A DNA stretch of 35,979 nt from an uncultured Clostridia bacterium (GTDB lineage Bacteria > Bacillota > Clostridia > TANB77 > CAG-508): positions 1-35,979 of the forward strand of contig CANQUT010000012.1 in the NCBI GenBank assembly GCA_947627105.1. The letters run 5' to 3'. Both the position numbers and the translations under genes were made by a program. The notes below the pieces were generated by a model, which was not told the DNA's origin, ran no database searches, and was given only the letters and a program-made list of their open reading frames with translations. Of the stretch, positions 22,004-30,850 are shown one piece after another (the stretch's first letter is position 1; each line of letters opens with the position of its first letter).

Positions 22004-22541
22004 AGTTGTTTAATGAATTTAAAATTTCTGGGTAAATTCTGTAGGCATTTTCTTTCCAATTGTCTACAATTTTTTTAGCTTCTTCACGAGAACCTGCAAA
22101 AACACTTATTTGAAAAATACAATTATTTTTTTCATTAATTTTGCATGTTACAGTGTATTCATTTTCGCTTATAGGTGTAAACTCAGCAGTAATAGCTTCT
22201 AAATCTTCAGTTTCTTTTAAATTAGTTTCAAAAGAAGTATCTACTTTTAATTTTATAATTCCAGGCAATAAACTACTTGTTAAATTTAAAGCATTTTTAC
22301 CACTTTCAGTAATTTTATAAACATTTTTTCCTTCTTTTTCAAAACAAACAATATATTCATTTTCTAATAAATCCAATAAAAACTGTTGAAAATAAAAATA
22401 ATTCATGTCCATAACATTTAAAACAAGCCTAAATAAACTATCATTTGTAATTGGATTATCAAGTTTGTTTAATATATATAAAATTAAAACTTTATTTTCT
22501 GCTAATACTTCACTATCTTGCGTTAATTTCAAAATGTTCAA
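22002..22541 (-). CDS. DUF4364 family protein (winged helix)
   Basis: 179 residues. N-terminal winged helix (about 10-80): A-E-N-K-V-L-I-L-Y-I-L-N-K-L-D-N-P-I-T-N, then N-Y-F-Y-F-Q-Q-F-L-L-D-L-L and a wing reading Y-K-I-T-E-S-G-K. The beta-rich C-terminal half (Y-T-V-T-C-K-I-N-E...I-F-Q-I-S-V-F-A-G-S-R) is characteristic of DUF4364, a clostridial family of presumed regulators. Stop codon lies within the shared terminator. No operon partner. Target unknown. Confidence 0.8.
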   Translation of the reverse strand: MNILKLTQDSEVLAENKVLILYILNKLDNPITNDSLFRLVLNVMDMNYFYFQQFLLDLLENEYIVCFEKEGKNVYKITESGKNALNLTSSLLPGIIKLKVDTSFETNLKETEDLEAITAEFTPISENEYTVTCKINEKNNCIFQISVFAGSREEAKKIVDNWKENAYRIYPEILNSLNN

Positions 22542-22681
22542 CCCCTTTTTACGACATAAGTAAGCATATTATACCATAAACATTAAAAAAATGCTATTAT
22601 TTAAAAAATATTTGCAAAAATACTATTTTTTTATAGAAAAAAATGGTATAATATTTTTGGAAGAATATGGTGGAGGAACGT

Positions 22682-23332
22682 ATGAAAACATTATATGAAA
22701 TATTGGAAGTAAGTGAAACAGCATCAAAAGAAATAATAGAAAAAGCATACAAAGTATTAGCAAAAAAATACCATCCAGACCTACAACCTATAGAGCAAAA
22801 AGAAGAAGCGGAAAAAATAATGAAGCAAATAAATGAAGCATATAATGTTTTAATAGATGAAACTAAAAGAAAAGCTTATGATGCTAAGCTAAAACAAGAA
22901 AGAGAAGAAAGAGAACAACAAAATTCTTCTTATAATAATAGCAACAATGAATCATACAATGAAAATGTACATTATCAAAACATGCAAGAAGAAATAAAAA
23001 AGCAAGCAAAAATCAATCAAAAAATACAAAATGATATTAAACAGCAATATGAACAAAAATATCAGCAGGCATATGAAGGTTATTTAAAAAACTTGGGCTA
23101 TAAAATTAAATACAAGTGGACATGGAAGAATTATAGAGACTTTTTTATTGCAATATTAATAATTATTGCAATATGTGTATCTCTTTGGTTATTTCCACCA
23201 ACTCATAACATAATAATAAATTTTTATGAATCAAATACATTAATAAAAACAATAGTTCAAGTTATAGGGAAAATACTACTAGGAATTTGGAACGGAATTT
23301 GTTCAATCTTTACAAAAACAAGCAATCCGTAA
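22682..23332 (+). CDS. Membrane-bound DnaJ-domain protein
   Basis: 216 residues from ATG 22682, five bases after GGAGG; an ATG five codons upstream overlaps that ribosome site. J domain at 1-68 with the H31-P32-D33 motif that stimulates DnaK ATPase. Then a Glu/Gln/Asn-rich coiled coil (70-135), one clear membrane helix (153-171) and a second hydrophobic stretch (188-210). There is no zinc-finger or client-binding domain, so it is a specialised co-chaperone tethered to the membrane rather than DnaJ itself. A -10 box TATAAT lies at 22647-22652. Confidence 0.85.
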   Translation: MKTLYEILEVSETASKEIIEKAYKVLAKKYHPDLQPIEQKEEAEKIMKQINEAYNVLIDETKRKAYDAKLKQEREEREQQNSSYNNSNNESYNENVHYQNMQEEIKKQAKINQKIQNDIKQQYEQKYQQAYEGYLKNLGYKIKYKWTWKNYRDFFIAILIIIAICVSLWLFPPTHNIIINFYESNTLIKTIVQVIGKILLGIWNGICSIFTKTSNP

Positions 23333-23427
23333 GGAAAAAATCTAAAATTTAAGTCTTAAAATTATAGAAAAAAATGAACAAAGGACAAGTTTCCCTAAAA
23401 AAATTTAAAATATTCTGTTTTTAGTTA

Positions 23428-23456
23428 TTGACAATTATTTTTAAATAGGTTAAAAT
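23428..23456 (+). promoter_or_regulatory. SigA promoter of the sortase gene
   Basis: TTGACA (23428-23433), 17-bp spacer, TAAAAT (23451-23456). Confidence 0.75.
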
Positions 23457-23482
23457 ATGTTCGATAACCTAAGTTAGGTTAT
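23446..23482. promoter_or_regulatory. Probable operator at the sortase promoter
   Basis: ATAACCTAA G TTAGGTTAT (23464-23482) is a perfect 19-bp palindrome beginning at the expected transcription start. A further half site TAGGTTA (23446-23452) overlaps the -10 region in direct orientation with the right half of the palindrome. A dimeric repressor would block transcription of the sortase and perhaps the surface-protein genes. The cognate regulator is not identified. Confidence 0.65.
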
Positions 23483-23530
23483 AAAAAAAGCATGATAATT
23501 TTAAATATATTTGGAAATTAAAGGAGGTGA

Positions 23531-23560
23531 ATGTTAGTAAGAAATGGCGCGTTACGCTAA
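23531..23560 (+). CDS. Possible 9-residue upstream ORF at the sortase start
   Basis: ATG at 23531 closely follows AGGAGGTGA; it reads MLVRNGALR and stops with TAA, overlapping the first 17 bases of the sortase gene in another frame. It may couple or limit sortase translation. Speculative. Confidence 0.25.
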   Translation: MLVRNGALR

Positions 23561-24158
23561 GGACAAAAAACAACATAGCAAAAGAAACAAAATTATAAGC
23601 ATTATTTTAGCACTAATTGTTTTAATTATTGTTGGATTACTTCTAATAAATAAATTAGTTGCAAACAGAAGCCAAGAAATTGGAACACTAAATCCTGTTG
23701 TAGAAGGCGAACAAAACAATGTACAAGAAGAAATTGTTAATGTCGATATCATCCCAGAAAAAATGGGAAACTACAAAGTTTTAGGAAGAATTGTAATTGA
23801 TAAAATAGGAGTAGACAATAACATATTAGAAGTATGTGAAGATGATAGCTTAAAATTATCTGTTGCTAAATATGTTGGTTCTGGTGTAAATGAGCCTGGC
23901 AACATTGTTATATGTGGTCATAATTGGGGAGGCATGTTTAAAAGATTATCTGAACTAAAAAAAGATGTAGATACTTTTTACATGATTAACCGAGAAACAG
24001 GAACAAAAGTTAAATACTTAGTTGATGATGTATTTACTTGCGGACCATATGACCTATGGATTACAGATCAAAGAAATGATGGCAAAAAGTGGGTTACACT
24101 TTTTACATGTACCCCATCAGGTGCAGGAAGAGTAGTTTGTACAGCAAAAGCGGTTTAA
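23544..24158 (+). CDS. Sortase (transpeptidase)
   Basis: 204 residues. N-terminal basic stretch and membrane anchor (about 17-37), then the sortase beta barrel. Catalytic residues: H126 in C-G-H-N-W-G-G, C189 in T-L-F-T-C-T, R196 in G-A-G-R-V-V. Overall pattern fits class D/E-like housekeeping sortases. The likely substrate is the LPQTG protein directly downstream. The ATG at 23544 is 16 bases from AGGAGG, unusually far; a 9-codon ORF (23531-23560) sits at the normal distance and overlaps the start in another frame. Confidence 0.92.
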   Translation: MARYAKDKKQHSKRNKIISIILALIVLIIVGLLLINKLVANRSQEIGTLNPVVEGEQNNVQEEIVNVDIIPEKMGNYKVLGRIVIDKIGVDNNILEVCEDDSLKLSVAKYVGSGVNEPGNIVICGHNWGGMFKRLSELKKDVDTFYMINRETGTKVKYLVDDVFTCGPYDLWITDQRNDGKKWVTLFTCTPSGAGRVVCTAKAV

Positions 24159-24162
24159 AAAC

Positions 24163-24188
24163 TGGTATACGCTTACATACATATACCA
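24163..24188 (+). repeat. Inverted repeat between sortase and cohesin-like genes
   Basis: TGGTATA (24163-24169) and TATACCA (24182-24188) enclose 12 bases. No T-run; at most a weak hairpin or a protein site ahead of the ribosome site of the next gene. Confidence 0.45.
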
Positions 24189-24229
24189 CAGAAAAAAGAA
24201 AATTAATTTAAGAAAGAAGGAATTTTAAA

Positions 24230-24838
24230 ATGAAAAAACAATTATTATCAATCGCAATCGTTACTATGTTATTAGTAGCAACACTTATTAGCACAGTTAG
24301 TGCTTCAACAGTAACAGCAGGAAAATCAGTTGATGCAGGAAAAACAGTTACTGTAACAGTTAAAACAGATACAAAAATAGATGCAGCAAAAGTTAAATTA
24401 ACATACGATGCATCAAAATTCTCAATTGCAGAAAAAGATGTAAAAGCTAATTCTGCAAACGCAAGTGTCGTAGTAAATACAGAAACAGCAGGACTAGTTG
24501 TTGTAACATTATATGATACAACTACAAGCGTTAGTGAATTAACATTTACATTTACAGCAAAAAAAGATGCAAAAGCTGGAGATGGAAAATTTGAATTAAC
24601 AGAATTTTCTGATGCTTTAACAGAATCATTAGACAAATTTACAAGCAAATCTGTAACTGTAAAAGTTGCAAATAGCGCAACACCAAGTACATCAACAAAA
24701 CCAAGTACTTCAACAAAACCAAGTACTTCAACAAATCAAAATGGAAAATTACCACAAACAGGTGCTCCTTTATATGTTGTAGGAATTGCAGCAGTTATAG
24801 TAGCAGCATTCGTATTAATGGTAAAAAAAGCAAAATAA
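24230..24838 (+). CDS. Cohesin-like cell-wall-anchored protein (LPQTG)
   Basis: 202 residues. Signal peptide about 1-26, then a compact beta domain (27-147) with cohesin features: T-V-T-A-G-K-S-V-D-A-G-K-T-V-T-V-T-V, V-K-L-T-Y-D-A-S-K-F, and late strands L-T-F-T-F-T-A-K-K-D-A. A Thr/Ser/Pro linker (150-168) follows, encoded by three 18-bp tandem repeats (24683-24735), then L-P-Q-T-G (174-178), a hydrophobic helix and K-K-A-K. The sortase upstream would fix it to peptidoglycan. It would serve as a receptor for the dockerin protein encoded 75 bases downstream. The cohesin assignment rests on pattern and neighbourhood. Confidence 0.78.
   Translation: MKKQLLSIAIVTMLLVATLISTVSASTVTAGKSVDAGKTVTVTVKTDTKIDAAKVKLTYDASKFSIAEKDVKANSANASVVVNTETAGLVVVTLYDTTTSVSELTFTFTAKKDAKAGDGKFELTEFSDALTESLDKFTSKSVTVKVANSATPSTSTKPSTSTKPSTSTNQNGKLPQTGAPLYVVGIAAVIVAAFVLMVKKAK
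24683..24735 (+). repeat. 18-bp tandem repeat in the LPQTG protein linker
   Basis: Three units of CCAAGTACTTCAACAAAA (first with one change, last incomplete) encode P-S-T-S-T-K. The copy number may vary by slippage and change linker length. Confidence 0.85.
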
Positions 24839-24913
24839 AAAAAGAAGTAGAAATATAAGATTTATATTTAAAATTTAAAATATAAAAATTTATACTTTCG
24901 GGAGGAATGAAAA

Positions 24914-27682
24914 GTGAATAAAGGTAAAAAAATAATATCAACATTAGCGTTAGCTAGTATGTTAGCTGGAAATGTACTTCCATTAGCAAGCTATGCTGCA
25001 ACAGCAGGAGTAAATAGTGGAATATACAGCCAAGCAGACGGAAGCAAATACGTTGGATTTAGAATTAGTAAATCAGAATTACAAGCTGGAACAAAAATAA
25101 CAGTAGCAGATGTAGAAGAAAAAGTAGGAGCTACTGTAACTCATGTAAATAAAGCAGCAATAACAGAAGCAGATAAAACATTAGCAGTTACAACTACAGA
25201 TGTATTAACTACAGCAAAAGGAGACTACACAGTAGTATTATATGGAGATGTTAATGTAGACGGATCTGTTTCTCCAAGAGATGCTTTAGCAATAGCTCAA
25301 CATGCATCTGAAAAAGCAGAATATCAATTAACAGGAGCAGCTTTAGAAGCAGCAAATGTAGGAGCACATGATGGAGTATCTATTAGAGATGCTTTAACAG
25401 TAGCTACATTTGCAGCTGAAAAATCAGAATATGTTATTGATCCAATGCCAGAAAGTGATCCAGAACAAGAAGTTCGTACAGCATGGTTTATGAATCCAGA
25501 AGATAGTAGTAAGCCTATTGAAAGAAAGGCTAATAGTGAAGGAAAAATCGTAGATGTTCCAACATTAACACCAAAAGATGAAACTACTAAATTTTTAGGC
25601 TGGACAACAGATCAAAAGACAAATAAACTATATAATTTTGCAGAAACTCCATTATCTTCAGATGTATACTTTTATCCAGTATGGGAACAAAGAAAAACAG
25701 TTGTATTCCATTTAGGAAAAAAAGCTGATGAATCAACAGAAACAGAAGTTAAAACTTTAAAAGAAGTAACTGAAACATTATATGGATTTATCGGAGATGT
25801 AGTATCACCTTCTCAAGCAGTTATAAATCCAAGTAGCTATGTAGAAGATACTAAGTTAATATATGAATTAAAAGGATGGTATGACAGTTCAGATAAGGAA
25901 AAAACATTACAAGTAAATGTAAAAATACCAGAAACTGCAGTAGCAAATAAAACAATAGATTTATATCCAGTATGGGGTACAAGTTTAGGTTCAAATGATG
26001 CATTAAATGAAACTAACCTAAAAGCTGCAATAGAAGAACTTGAAAAAATAAATGAGGAAGATGAAGATACCTTAAGTGCAGTGATAAATATTACAGAACC
26101 AATAGCAATAAACAGTCAGGTTGAAGTACCAGAAGGATTAGAACTACACTTAAATAAAAATATGACTGTAGGAATAAACGGAAAATTAACTGGTGATGGT
26201 AATATAACAAAAGACGCAGGAATTACAATAATAAAAAGTGTAAATGGAACTAGCTCAGAGAATATAGGAGATTCATTAAATAACAAAAATTATGATGAAG
26301 TAAAACTAGCTGCAGCAGTTACATCAAGTAGCCAAATAAAGGTTAACGAAGCAACAGAAGATGCAACATTAGATTTAGCAGGTTTTAATCTAACTTTATC
26401 TAGTGTTAGTGGCACTGAAGGCGCATTACTAAACAATGGAGATCTTACAATAAAGAACTCATCAGCTATAGCAACAAATGGAAAAATAATAGGAAAAAGT
26501 GCTGATACAATCTTAAATAAAGGAAATATTACAATAGAAGGTGGAACTTTTGATAATACAAGTAAGCAATCTGAAGGAAAAAAAGCAGCATTTGTAAATG
26601 AAGGAACAGCAATAATAAAAGAAGGAACTTTTAGTAGATCATTAAATGAAACTAATTTAGGAACTGGATACTATGTAGTAATTAACCATGGTACACTAAC
26701 AATAAATAATGGTACATTTAAGACAGCAAGTGCTAAAACAGCAACAGCAGCTCTAATAGAGAATGGCTATTATACATCAGCAGAAACTGTAGGCAAATCT
26801 GAAGCCAAACTTACAATAGAAGGAGGAACATTTGAAGGTGGAAGATATATAGTTAAGAATGATTATGCAGGAGTTGCTACAATTACAGGTGGAAAATATA
26901 CTGCAGTTCCAAGTACAGAAAATAACATTGGAGATAATACAAAAACAAATGAAACAAGAAGCATATTCAAAACAATTGGAGAAATGACTTTAGACTTTAC
27001 AAAAGCAACAGCTGAAAATACTGAAATCAATTTAGGTAATAATAGTAAAACAGCTCTAGTATTAGTCGGAGATCAAAAAATTACCTCAGCAGAAAGCGTA
27101 ACAAATAACGTAATTAAAAACAAAGTAACAGTTTATCCATTTAATTCAGAATTAGTAAAATTAAATAATAAAGCACTTTCTGATGCATCTAATAGTGAAA
27201 ATGCAATTAAACAATTAGTTGTAGTTGAAAAAGGAAAAGATCAATTAGAAAAAGCAGAAATAGAAATACATGTGGGTGGAAATGGAATAAGTGCAAAAGA
27301 TGCAAGTAAACAACTAATGCTATTAATGAGAGATTTTGTAGCAAAAGAAATGAATAAAGAAAATTCTGAAAAAACTACAGTAAGAATAGTATTAGACTCA
27401 AATGTAGAAATTTTAGAAGATGAAGAAACAGAGCCAGGATATCAAATAACAAAAGAGAATACAGAACTAGATTTAAATGGAAATACATTAACAATTCATA
27501 AACTATATGTATTTGAAGTAAATGCAAAAGTAACTGATACTTCAAAAGACAAAAAAGGAAAAATAGTATTAAATAGTACAAGAACACAAAATAAAGATAA
27601 AGACATATTCTCAAATGGAGCACTATTACCACTTGATGAGTTAAAAGCAATAGCTGATGAAGAAATAGTAGTAGAAGAATAA
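24914..27682 (+). CDS. Secreted dockerin protein with exchangeable C-terminal part (cassette 1 in place)
   Basis: 922 residues, GTG start eight bases after GGGAGG. Signal peptide 1-29; a small beta module (33-108); dockerin 111-176 with a canonical first calcium loop D112-V-N-V-D-G-S-V-S-P-R-D123 and a degenerate second (N148-V-G-A-H-D-G-V-S-I-R-D159). At P183-E-Q-E-V187 the DNA reads CCAGAACAAGAAGTTC, the sequence repeated at downstream silent frames. Beyond it: two Listeria-Bacteroides (InlB B-like) repeats (about 188-355, each with G-W-x-x-x and Y-P-V-W), then a repetitive beta-helix-like region rich in I-T-I-E-G-G-T-F. No LPXTG, so attachment must be through the dockerin. The C-terminal part would be an adhesin-like surface. 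Confidence 0.85.
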   Translation: MNKGKKIISTLALASMLAGNVLPLASYAATAGVNSGIYSQADGSKYVGFRISKSELQAGTKITVADVEEKVGATVTHVNKAAITEADKTLAVTTTDVLTTAKGDYTVVLYGDVNVDGSVSPRDALAIAQHASEKAEYQLTGAALEAANVGAHDGVSIRDALTVATFAAEKSEYVIDPMPESDPEQEVRTAWFMNPEDSSKPIERKANSEGKIVDVPTLTPKDETTKFLGWTTDQKTNKLYNFAETPLSSDVYFYPVWEQRKTVVFHLGKKADESTETEVKTLKEVTETLYGFIGDVVSPSQAVINPSSYVEDTKLIYELKGWYDSSDKEKTLQVNVKIPETAVANKTIDLYPVWGTSLGSNDALNETNLKAAIEELEKINEEDEDTLSAVINITEPIAINSQVEVPEGLELHLNKNMTVGINGKLTGDGNITKDAGITIIKSVNGTSSENIGDSLNNKNYDEVKLAAAVTSSSQIKVNEATEDATLDLAGFNLTLSSVSGTEGALLNNGDLTIKNSSAIATNGKIIGKSADTILNKGNITIEGGTFDNTSKQSEGKKAAFVNEGTAIIKEGTFSRSLNETNLGTGYYVVINHGTLTINNGTFKTASAKTATAALIENGYYTSAETVGKSEAKLTIEGGTFEGGRYIVKNDYAGVATITGGKYTAVPSTENNIGDNTKTNETRSIFKTIGEMTLDFTKATAENTEINLGNNSKTALVLVGDQKITSAESVTNNVIKNKVTVYPFNSELVKLNNKALSDASNSENAIKQLVVVEKGKDQLEKAEIEIHVGGNGISAKDASKQLMLLMRDFVAKEMNKENSEKTTVRIVLDSNVEILEDEETEPGYQITKENTELDLNGNTLTIHKLYVFEVNAKVTDTSKDKKGKIVLNSTRTQNKDKDIFSNGALLPLDELKAIADEEIVVEE
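25460..25475 (+). repeat. Putative recombination core in the expressed gene
   Basis: CCAGAACAAGAAGTTC, coding P-E-Q-E-V directly after the dockerin. It differs at one base from CCAGACCAAGAAGTTC at the silent cassettes (30680-30695 minus, 31482-31497 plus) and is in the same frame. Upstream flanks differ. Confidence 0.7.
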
Positions 27683-27762
27683 AAGTTTATTTTCTAATAA
27701 AAAATACTATATGAAAATTTTTTGAAAAATTATCATGCTAATAGCAAGCTTGTATATTATGC

Positions 27763-27798
27763 AAAAATACCGTACAGAAAAATGTACGGTATTTTTTT
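27763..27798. terminator. Bidirectional terminator between cassettes 1 and 2
   Basis: AAAAATACCGTACA (27763-27776) pairs with TGTACGGTATTTTT (27783-27796), followed by T residues. Located between convergent cassettes, it would serve whichever is being expressed. Confidence 0.88.
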
Positions 27799-27800
27799 AC

Positions 27801-27824
27801 TTAATTAATTTTAAAATTAATTAA
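27801..27824. repeat. 24-bp perfect A/T palindrome
   Basis: TTAATTAATTTT followed by AAAATTAATTAA, directly next to the terminator between cassettes 1 and 2. May be a cruciform-prone or protein-binding site; no counterpart noticed beside the cassette 3/4 terminator. Confidence 0.6.
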
Positions 27825-27851
27825 AAATTGATAATTGAAAATCTTTATTTA

Positions 27852-30734
27852 TTAGTTTGGTTGTGCCTCTAAAATTAATTCAGAGAAATCACTTATTGTT
27901 ATAGTTTCTATAACTTCTCCATTTTCTCCACAAAAACTAATTACTATTTTTGTATCTTCTAGTGCATCTTCATCTGCAAACCAAATAACTAAAATTCTGT
28001 CTTCATCTAAAGTACCATTTCCTTGATTAGCACCTTTACTATCAAGTCTTTGATATTTAATTGTTTTTGCTGTTTCAGATGTAAATGATAAAACTAAGTA
28101 ATATCCTTCTTTTTGTGTAAAGTTCTTTGTAAAATCATCGTCTTCTTTTAGTTTATGTAATGTTCCTGTAACTTTTCCTTCACCATTACTATTAGTTGTT
28201 ATGCTTACATTTTCTTGTATGTCGCTAATTTCTGTTTCTGAAAATTCTTCAATACTATCTTTCTTGCTTTCTATTGCACTATTTACATTTTCTACATTAA
28301 GATTTTCTTGTGCTTCAGATTTAATTAAGTCTTTAACATGATTTTCTTTTGCTGTTGTTGCTTTTGCAAGAATTTCATCAAATATGTTTGAATCATTCAT
28401 ATATTTATTCATATCTACTGCATTTATCTCTGCTTTATAAATATCTTCTAGTTCTTTTTTAGCTTTTACATCTGTCAATAATTCTCCTAAATCACTTAAT
28501 GCTTTTGATCTTGCTTGTTCCATTTTTGCTAAATCTTGTTTTACAGCCTTTACAATTATACCTCTAGCTGTTTTTATTCCACCACCATAAGATTCATTTT
28601 CACTTGAACTAACTTTACCTGTTTTTTGTACTTCAACGGCAGCTTCATCCCTTGCATCTTTAATCATATTGAATGCTTTTTCAAATTGACCGTTAATATA
28701 TTCGTCTTTTATTAATTTTTCATAACTTAATTGACCGTTAGATACTCCAGTGTCTGTATAAGATAATAGATAACTGTTTATTTCAGAATTTCCGTTTGTA
28801 TTTGTATAATAATTTGTTCCAATACCTTTTAAGAAATCAATAGCTTCTACTTTAGCACTTACAATTGGTAAGCCTAATGCTTCAATATCTCTTATTAAGT
28901 TGTTTTTTGTCGTTCTAATACTTTGTATTGTTACATCATTACTTGCTATTGCTGATTTTGCCGTTGCTATTCTATTTAATGTTCCTGTATCTTTTGCAGT
29001 TGTTGCTATTTCTTCATATATAGCTATTTCTTTTAATGCTTTTTCTCTTTCTTCTTTAATTAATGCTTGCATTGATGTATTATATTCTTTTAATTCATTA
29101 TCAATTAAAGCTTTATATTTTGCAACTTGTGTTTCAACATCTGCTACTGAATAAGCTTCTGATATTTTACTTATTGCTTCTGATGCAAGTTTTCTAACTT
29201 CTGCATTGTATTTGTCGCTGTTATCTTCTATAAATACAAGAAATTCTTTTCTTGCTTCTAATTTTGAACTTGCAAGTTCATCTTTTTTAATTTCTTGTTC
29301 AATAATTTTAATTGTATCTCTTTCTATTTTCTTTATAGCGTCTACAGTTCCTGCTGATTCTAATTGTGCAGTAGCTGTATTTACATTATTGGTAATTGTA
29401 GAATTATTTAATTCTTTATATTCTTCTAATGCTTCTTTTACTGCTTTTCTTGTTTCTGTAACTTGATATGCATCAAATTCTGGAGAATATTGTTTTATAC
29501 CATTTCTAAATAGACGCATTGCTTCATTTACTTCACCTTCAGTATCTACACTAGCTATTTTTGCTTTTACTGCACTTACTTCTGATTTAACATATTCTAA
29601 AGCTTCTCCTGTTAATCCATATTTTTCAGCATTAGCTTCATATATTCCTAATTCTTCTAATGCTACTTCATATGCTTTTAAATATGCTTCCTGATTTTCT
29701 CTCATTTTGTCCTTTATTTTTTCGATTTCATCATCTATAGCCTTAACAGAAGTTTGTAATTTAGTATTAACTTCCTTATATGATTCTGTAGTGATACTTG
29801 AACTTTGTAATAAAGTATTTGCACTATTTTGTAAATCTGTAATTTTTTCATCTGCTAATTGCTTAATTGTTTTATTATCACTGCCTTCTACTAATTTTTC
29901 TTCAGCATATGCTCCAGTTTTGTATGCTTCTAATTGTTTTATGCCATTAGCAAGTGCATCAGATACTAGTTTTTTAGAAACAGCAGTCTTTGCAGTTGGA
30001 TATTTTGCTACAACTTTTGTTTCAAAATTATTCATAATGTTTGTTATTCTGCCTTCTTCTTCAGCAGCCATTATTTCTTCTCTAGCTAGTTTTAATGCAT
30101 CTTCAATTGCTGATTTAGCATCAGAATCTTGAATTGCATCTAAAGCTGATTCATATGCATCTAGTTTAGCTATTGCTTCCTCTTGGGTTTTTAAAAATTT
30201 TTCTTGAGCATCAAATTTATCTTTTAAGTTACCATAAGTATTAGCATTTAATAAACTTCTAAAATCAGCTAATTCATTATCTACATCTTTAGCTGTTCTT
30301 GCATTTTCAATGTTTTTTAATGCTTCATTAATATGTGGATTAAGTTCATTTGATAAACCTTGTTCAGTTGCTAATGCTTTAAATCTATTTAATATAGCTT
30401 TAGCTAATTCTTCTTGTTGAGCTTTTTTTACTTTTTCTTCTGTAGCTCTTTTTTCTAATTCAGTTTCAGTTTTTGAAGTTTTAGATTTTATTTCTTCTAC
30501 TATATCTTCATATAAGCTTTTAGCTTCTTCTTCTGTCTTTGCAGAATTAATATTAGATATAGCTTCTTTTATCTTTTCTTCTAGTCTTTTATAAACATTC
30601 TCATTTAGTTTACTTTCTTGGAATAATGCTCTTAATGCTATATCATAGTCATTTAATGTATTTACAAAAATAGTGGTTGGAACTTCTTGGTCTGGCAAAA
30701 ACGCTGAAAGCGTTGAAAATAGTGAATAAATCAT
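27852..30734 (-). CDS. Silent C-terminal cassette 2 (coiled-coil, inverted)
   Basis: 960 codons, beginning M-I-Y-S-L-F-S-T-L-S-A-F-L-P-D-Q-E-V. There is no ribosome site, promoter or signal peptide, so it is unlikely to be made alone. From L-P-D-Q-E-V onward the frame matches that of the dockerin gene at P183, so inversion of 25460-30695 would create a 1129-residue dockerin fusion. The body is long alpha-helical repeats with regularly spaced A-x-x-x-I and E-E-K/L patterns, resembling FIVAR/coiled-coil stalks of Gram-positive adhesins. The last about 100 residues are a beta domain ending E-L-I-L-E-A-Q-P-N. Completely unlike cassette 1, which faces it across a shared terminator. Confidence 0.75.
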   Translation of the reverse strand: MIYSLFSTLSAFLPDQEVPTTIFVNTLNDYDIALRALFQESKLNENVYKRLEEKIKEAISNINSAKTEEEAKSLYEDIVEEIKSKTSKTETELEKRATEEKVKKAQQEELAKAILNRFKALATEQGLSNELNPHINEALKNIENARTAKDVDNELADFRSLLNANTYGNLKDKFDAQEKFLKTQEEAIAKLDAYESALDAIQDSDAKSAIEDALKLAREEIMAAEEEGRITNIMNNFETKVVAKYPTAKTAVSKKLVSDALANGIKQLEAYKTGAYAEEKLVEGSDNKTIKQLADEKITDLQNSANTLLQSSSITTESYKEVNTKLQTSVKAIDDEIEKIKDKMRENQEAYLKAYEVALEELGIYEANAEKYGLTGEALEYVKSEVSAVKAKIASVDTEGEVNEAMRLFRNGIKQYSPEFDAYQVTETRKAVKEALEEYKELNNSTITNNVNTATAQLESAGTVDAIKKIERDTIKIIEQEIKKDELASSKLEARKEFLVFIEDNSDKYNAEVRKLASEAISKISEAYSVADVETQVAKYKALIDNELKEYNTSMQALIKEEREKALKEIAIYEEIATTAKDTGTLNRIATAKSAIASNDVTIQSIRTTKNNLIRDIEALGLPIVSAKVEAIDFLKGIGTNYYTNTNGNSEINSYLLSYTDTGVSNGQLSYEKLIKDEYINGQFEKAFNMIKDARDEAAVEVQKTGKVSSSENESYGGGIKTARGIIVKAVKQDLAKMEQARSKALSDLGELLTDVKAKKELEDIYKAEINAVDMNKYMNDSNIFDEILAKATTAKENHVKDLIKSEAQENLNVENVNSAIESKKDSIEEFSETEISDIQENVSITTNSNGEGKVTGTLHKLKEDDDFTKNFTQKEGYYLVLSFTSETAKTIKYQRLDSKGANQGNGTLDEDRILVIWFADEDALEDTKIVISFCGENGEVIETITISDFSELILEAQPN
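30680..30724 (-). repeat. 45-bp cassette-start element, copy at cassette 2
   Basis: On the minus strand the element runs from CACTATTTTCAACG through AACGCT-TTC-AGCGTT (a perfect hairpin) to TTTTTG and CCAGACCAAGAAGTTC. It matches the element at 31453-31497 in 40 of 45 positions, in inverse orientation. The arms of the small hairpin change together (AACGCT/AGCGTT here). Confidence 0.8.
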
Positions 30735-30790
30735 AAATTATTTGTTATAATATAAATAAAATATTTATATTATTAATATCAATAATTTTA

Positions 30791-30819
30791 TTGACATTGT
30801 AAATAAATTATGATAAAAT
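30791..30819 (+). promoter_or_regulatory. SigA promoter of the toxin-antitoxin pair
   Basis: TTGACA (30791-30796), 17-bp spacer, TAAAAT (30814-30819). Confidence 0.75.
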
Positions 30820-30850
30820 ACATATAATAAAAGAAAGGAAGTGTATTATT

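Noticed and set aside
24208..24648. 146-codon minus-strand frame
   Set aside because: Antisense to the cohesin-like gene, which has clear signal peptide and LPQTG motif.
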